Below, in pieces: positions 60,697 to 64,000 of a DNA stretch of 64,000 nucleotides. A program made the translations under genes and the position numbers. The notes under the pieces are model-generated. The model did no database searches. It was not told the origin of the DNA and worked only from the letters and a program-made list of their open reading frames with translations. Numbering within the stretch: position 1 is the stretch's first letter; the number at the start of each line of letters is the position of its first letter. Origin of the DNA: Flavobacteriales bacterium (lineage in GTDB: Bacteria; Bacteroidota; Bacteroidia; Flavobacteriales_E; Vicingaceae); the NCBI GenBank assembly GCA_018608405.1, contig JABAZP010000009.1, positions 1 through 64,000 on the forward strand, in the 5' to 3' direction.

Positions 60697-62886
60697 CTAC
60701 GAATCAATCCTATTTACACTAATCACTCCATCAATTTGCTTCAGCTTATCGTTTAGCTGTTTTAAGTGCTTGGTATCGTGAACAAAAGCCATTACTGTTC
60801 CTTCAAAAACGCCATCATTAGAATCGAAGCTAATACTTCGCATGTTCACATTTAGTTCATTCGAAATTACCTTCGTCACATTGTTAACCAATCCTACTTC
60901 ATCAATTCCTGTTATTTTTAAACCAGCTAAAAAAGCAATCTTTTGCTGACTAGTCCAACGTGCTTTGACAATTCGATATGCGTAATTCGACATCAGCTGA
61001 ACTGCATTGGGACAATTTGTTTTATGAATCTTAATGCCTTCCTTAATGGTAATAAATCCAAATACTTCATCCCCGGGAATAGGGTTACAGCAAAGTGAAA
61101 GCGTGTATTCAAAGTGGTCCATATTTTCACCAATGACCAATGACTCTTCCTTTACATTGGTTTTTCTCACTACCTCCGAAAAGTCTTCTTTCGGCTTCGG
61201 TTCGTTCGTTTTCCCAATAATAACTCCCCCTTCAACTTGTAATTCTTTTATTTTCGAAAGCTTCAGTTTCCCAATTTCAAACTGGTAAAGCAATTCAAAT
61301 GGAGAAGGTGAACTAAAGAGGGTTAGTAAACGCTTCACGTTCTCTTCACTATTATTAATCTTATGCTTCTTGAGCCACTTTAGGAAGGCTATCTTACCAT
61401 CTTTTGCTAGTTTTCTTTTATCCTCTCGCAGCGCAGACTTAATTCTGGATCTAGCTTTTCCGGTTTTTACGTAGTCTAACCAACTTTCATTTGGTTTTTG
61501 TTTTTTAGAAGTAATAATTTCTACCTGATCACCACTGGTTAGTTCGGTACTTAATGGAACTAACTTATGGTTTACTTTGGCCCCAATACAATGAGAACCT
61601 ACCTCAGTATGAATTTCAAAAGCAAAGTCTAAAGCTGAAGCACCTTTTGGTAAGTTTCGTATTTCTCCATTTGGCGTAAACACAAAAATCTCCTCCGAAA
61701 ATAAATTCAATTTAAAATCATCAATAAAGTCTACCGCATTAGAATCAGGGTTTTCTAGTAACTCTCTTATTTTATTGATCCAGTTATCGAAATTAGATTC
61801 CTCTGACCCTTCTTTGTACTTCCAATGAGCGGCATATCCTTTCTCCGCAATATCATCCATTCGCTTTGATCGAATTTGCACCTCTACCCATTTTCCTCCG
61901 GGACTCATGACTGTAGTGTGCAAAGACTCATAACCATTTCCCTTAGGAGTTGAAACCCAATCCCTCAACCGGTCAGGGTTAGGCTGATAAAAATCGGTTA
62001 CAACTGAGTAGGTATTCCAACAAGCAGCCTTTTCCCGTTCTGGTGGGGCATCTAAAATGATTCGAATTGCGAAAACATCGTAAATCTCTTCAAAGGTTAC
62101 GTGCTTTGTTTTGATTTTATGATAAATAGAATAGACAGATTTGGTGCGGGCCTTAATGTTAAAATCAAATCCCTGTCTTTCTAATTCACTCTTTATTGGA
62201 GAGCTGAACTGATTAACAAATCTAGTTCTTACAGCTTGCGACTTTTTAAGTTTGGTCGTAATTTCATTGTACACTTCAGGGTCTGTGTACTTCAGCGATA
62301 AATCCTCCAACTCTGTTTTTAACGCATACAATCCCAAACGGTGGGCCAACGGAGCATATAAAAACACTGTTTCTGAGGCAATTTTCAACTGCTTGTCTCG
62401 TCGCATTGCGTCCAACGTTCTCATATTGTGCAAGCGATCGGCCAATTTTATTAGAATTACGCGAACATCATCCGATAAGGTCAATAAAATTTTTCGAAAA
62501 TTCTCTGCCTGCATGGATGCAGAGTAGTCAATTACTTCTGATATTTTTGTTAGGCCATCAATAATGGTTCTTTCTTTCTTCCCAAACAAGCGCTCTACGT
62601 CATCCAAGGTAATATCTGTGTCTTCCACCGTGTCGTGCAATAAAGCACAAACTATAGAGGTCGTTCCCAAGCCAATTTCCTCGGCCACTATTCGGGCTAC
62701 CTCAATAGGGTGGTACACATAGGGCTCTCCTGATTTTCGACGCATGTCTTTGTGCGCTTCAATCGCCACATCAAACGCCTTTCGAATTCGTGCTTTGTCC
62801 TCTTTGCTATTTGCGGCCTTGCTCACTCTCAACAATGCTCTATAGCGTCGTCCTAACTCCTTATTCTCTGCTTCTAAATCAATCAA
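60697..62886 (-). CDS. Bifunctional (p)ppGpp synthetase/hydrolase Rel/SpoT
   Basis: 729 residues with the full long-RSH order. HD hydrolase (about 35-190) with HDTVEDTD and LADRLHNMRTL; synthetase (about 230-350) with YHKIKTKH, FAIRII and GYESLHTTVM; TGS (about 390-450, VFTPNGEIRNLPKGAS); zinc-finger/helical region (SLCCNPIPGDEVFG); and C-terminal ACT. Intact HD residues mean that it can also hydrolyse ppGpp. The start is a TTG at 62886, since no ATG occurs in frame after the upstream stop. It controls the stringent response. Divergent from the mutase gene. Confidence 0.93.
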   Translation of the reverse strand: MIDLEAENKELGRRYRALLRVSKAANSKEDKARIRKAFDVAIEAHKDMRRKSGEPYVYHPIEVARIVAEEIGLGTTSIVCALLHDTVEDTDITLDDVERLFGKKERTIIDGLTKISEVIDYSASMQAENFRKILLTLSDDVRVILIKLADRLHNMRTLDAMRRDKQLKIASETVFLYAPLAHRLGLYALKTELEDLSLKYTDPEVYNEITTKLKKSQAVRTRFVNQFSSPIKSELERQGFDFNIKARTKSVYSIYHKIKTKHVTFEEIYDVFAIRIILDAPPEREKAACWNTYSVVTDFYQPNPDRLRDWVSTPKGNGYESLHTTVMSPGGKWVEVQIRSKRMDDIAEKGYAAHWKYKEGSEESNFDNWINKIRELLENPDSNAVDFIDDFKLNLFSEEIFVFTPNGEIRNLPKGASALDFAFEIHTEVGSHCIGAKVNHKLVPLSTELTSGDQVEIITSKKQKPNESWLDYVKTGKARSRIKSALREDKRKLAKDGKIAFLKWLKKHKINNSEENVKRLLTLFSSPSPFELLYQFEIGKLKLSKIKELQVEGGVIIGKTNEPKPKEDFSEVVRKTNVKEESLVIGENMDHFEYTLSLCCNPIPGDEVFGFITIKEGIKIHKTNCPNAVQLMSNYAYRIVKARWTSQQKIAFLAGLKITGIDEVGLVNNVTKVISNELNVNMRSISFDSNDGVFEGTVMAFVHDTKHLKQLNDKLKQIDGVISVNRIDS

Positions 62887-63002
62887 ATCTGTTGCTTTTA
62901 TTACTAGTAAATGTAGTTACTTTTCATTAGAAAAGCATGCAGATTTACTCACAACATCAAATAGTATTGAGTATTTTCGTAGAAGCAATCAAAGCAGCTA
63001 AT

Positions 63003-64000
63003 ATGGAGGATACATCGCTTTTCGAAGAATTTAAGACTAGTTCACTCGATGAATGGAAAGAACAGATTATAAAAGACTTAAAAGGTAAAGACTACAAAGA
63101 ATCCTTAGTTTGGAAAGATGAAAATGAGATTGAGCATCAGCCAATTTACAATGTTGATAACATTGCAAATAACGATTTAATTCAAGCAATTCAAGCAGCT
63201 CAGAAAAAATCTACACATTGGGGCAATGTTCAATTGTTCGACGCAACAGAGGAGAATGCTGTTGAAATGGTCACAGAAAGTTTAAAAAACGGAGTAGACT
63301 TTGCTTTCATCGAGAATGCGTCAAAATACAAAGAGTTTATTCACTCTAAACCCGAGGGAAAGAAAATCTATTTCTTTTTAGACGATATCAATACGAATAA
63401 ATTACCGAAAAGCTTTCTCATTGACCCTCTTCGAGATTTCCTGCAAAAGAAAACCTACGCTGAAGATAATTTAGCGAGCTTAAAGGCTGTCTTTCAGCTT
63501 CGATTAAACGATTTAAAGCCCGATCATTTTCTAATGGTTGATGGTAGCATATATAAGGAAGCAGGAGCAACTGTTGTTCAGGAGTTAGCTTTTACTCTTT
63601 CGCACGCCGTAGAGTATTTTGACAAAATGACGGAAGAAGGCTTTACGCCAGATGCCGTTGCTAGAAGTTTTATTTTTAAGCTAGGCTATGGCAACTCTTA
63701 CTTCACCGAAATCTCTAAAGGCCGGGCTTTTCACTACCTCGTGGACCAACTTTACAAGCAATACAACACGAAACACAGAATTGTAATTTGGGGAGACGCG
63801 TCAAGGTATTACCAATCCCATAAAGATTCACACACCAACCTGTTGCGTTTAAGCACACAAGCAATGTCAGCTGTGCTCGGAAATTGCAACTTGGTGAGTT
63901 TGCCGGCTTTTGACGCACTCGAAGAGTCTAGTGCTTTGGGAAGACGAATGTCTAAAAACATTCCACTCATACTAAAAGAAGAATCTTCTTTTGAGCAGGT
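63003..64000 (+). CDS. mutA: Methylmalonyl-CoA mutase small subunit (3' end outside window)
   Basis: ATG at 63003 opens MEDTSLFEEFKTSSLDEWKEQI and the frame stays open to the window end (332+ codons). The segments DLKGKDYKESLVWKDENEI, IEHQPIY, WGNVQLFD and a TIM-barrel-like stretch (GFTPDAVARSFIFKLGYGNSYFTEISKGRAF) match the catalytically inactive small subunit. It pairs with the B12-binding large subunit, presumably encoded just downstream, to isomerise methylmalonyl-CoA to succinyl-CoA. The diagnostic call is from memory of this family. Confidence 0.88.
   Translation, partial: MEDTSLFEEFKTSSLDEWKEQIIKDLKGKDYKESLVWKDENEIEHQPIYNVDNIANNDLIQAIQAAQKKSTHWGNVQLFDATEENAVEMVTESLKNGVDFAFIENASKYKEFIHSKPEGKKIYFFLDDINTNKLPKSFLIDPLRDFLQKKTYAEDNLASLKAVFQLRLNDLKPDHFLMVDGSIYKEAGATVVQELAFTLSHAVEYFDKMTEEGFTPDAVARSFIFKLGYGNSYFTEISKGRAFHYLVDQLYKQYNTKHRIVIWGDASRYYQSHKDSHTNLLRLSTQAMSAVLGNCNLVSLPAFDALEESSALGRRMSKNIPLILKEESSFEQ

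Noticed and set aside
1-64000. tRNA, rRNA, prophage or complete insertion sequence
   Set aside because: I found no cloverleaf-like tRNA, no rRNA segment, no transposase or phage structural motifs in any frame.

Overview
The window is chromosomal DNA of a Bacteroidota bacterium, most likely a Flavobacteriales relative. The base composition is AT-rich. There is a secreted protease with a type IX secretion (T9SS) C-terminal sorting domain, PorV/OstA/TamB-type envelope proteins, a fused CzcA-CzcC metal pump, the order fur-purA-ostA, and promoters of the Bacteroidota -7 type (TAnnTTTG). Shine-Dalgarno sequences are almost absent. Genes are packed tightly, and several convergent pairs share their stop codons. 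I see no tRNA, rRNA, CRISPR array, prophage or intact insertion sequence.

Layout. 1-2.2 kb: tail of a Lys/Ala-rich protein, then a decayed arsenic locus (arsenate reductase-like phosphatase, then an ACR3 arsenite pump with two frameshifts whose end is replaced by the tail of a HipA toxin). 2.2-9.4 kb: topoisomerase III; a two-gene cysteine dioxygenase / sulfinate decarboxylase operon that looks like a hypotaurine-taurine route, divergent from a sodium symporter; a NYN-LOTUS RNA-binding protein. 9.6-15.1 kb: heavy-metal RND efflux operon. 15.1-20.2 kb: two secreted peptidases (M28, M49), a GreA/GreB-like factor, and intergenic palindromes and tandem repeats. 20.3-26.2 kb: two-component system, acyltransferase, outer-membrane barrels, one of them frameshifted. 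26.2-31.2 kb: aroB-aroA, phosphodiesterase, FemAB-like protein, glycosyltransferase. 31.2-42.5 kb: TamB, TsaD, hydrolase, T9SS protease, two lipoproteins, M1 aminopeptidase. 42.7-53.4 kb: nitroreductase, VIT1-type metal transporter, aminotransferase, heptose kinase, WbqC protein, acyl-CoA carboxylase, TauE/SafE exporter, sulfatase, lipid kinase. 53.5-64 kb: ostA-purA-fur, an acidic sigma-like factor with a frameshifted partner, DUF6268/DUF2147 envelope genes, rel/spoT and the start of methylmalonyl-CoA mutase small subunit.

Together these are mostly envelope biogenesis, peptide scavenging, metal handling and core metabolism. Most exceptional are the ACR3-HipA chimera, the animal-like cysteine dioxygenase operon, the repeated placement of -7 promoter elements 4-6 bases before start codons (probable leaderless mRNAs), and five single-base indels in four non-core genes. 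These indels may be real decay or residual sequencing error. Names rest on motif recognition by eye; no database search was run.
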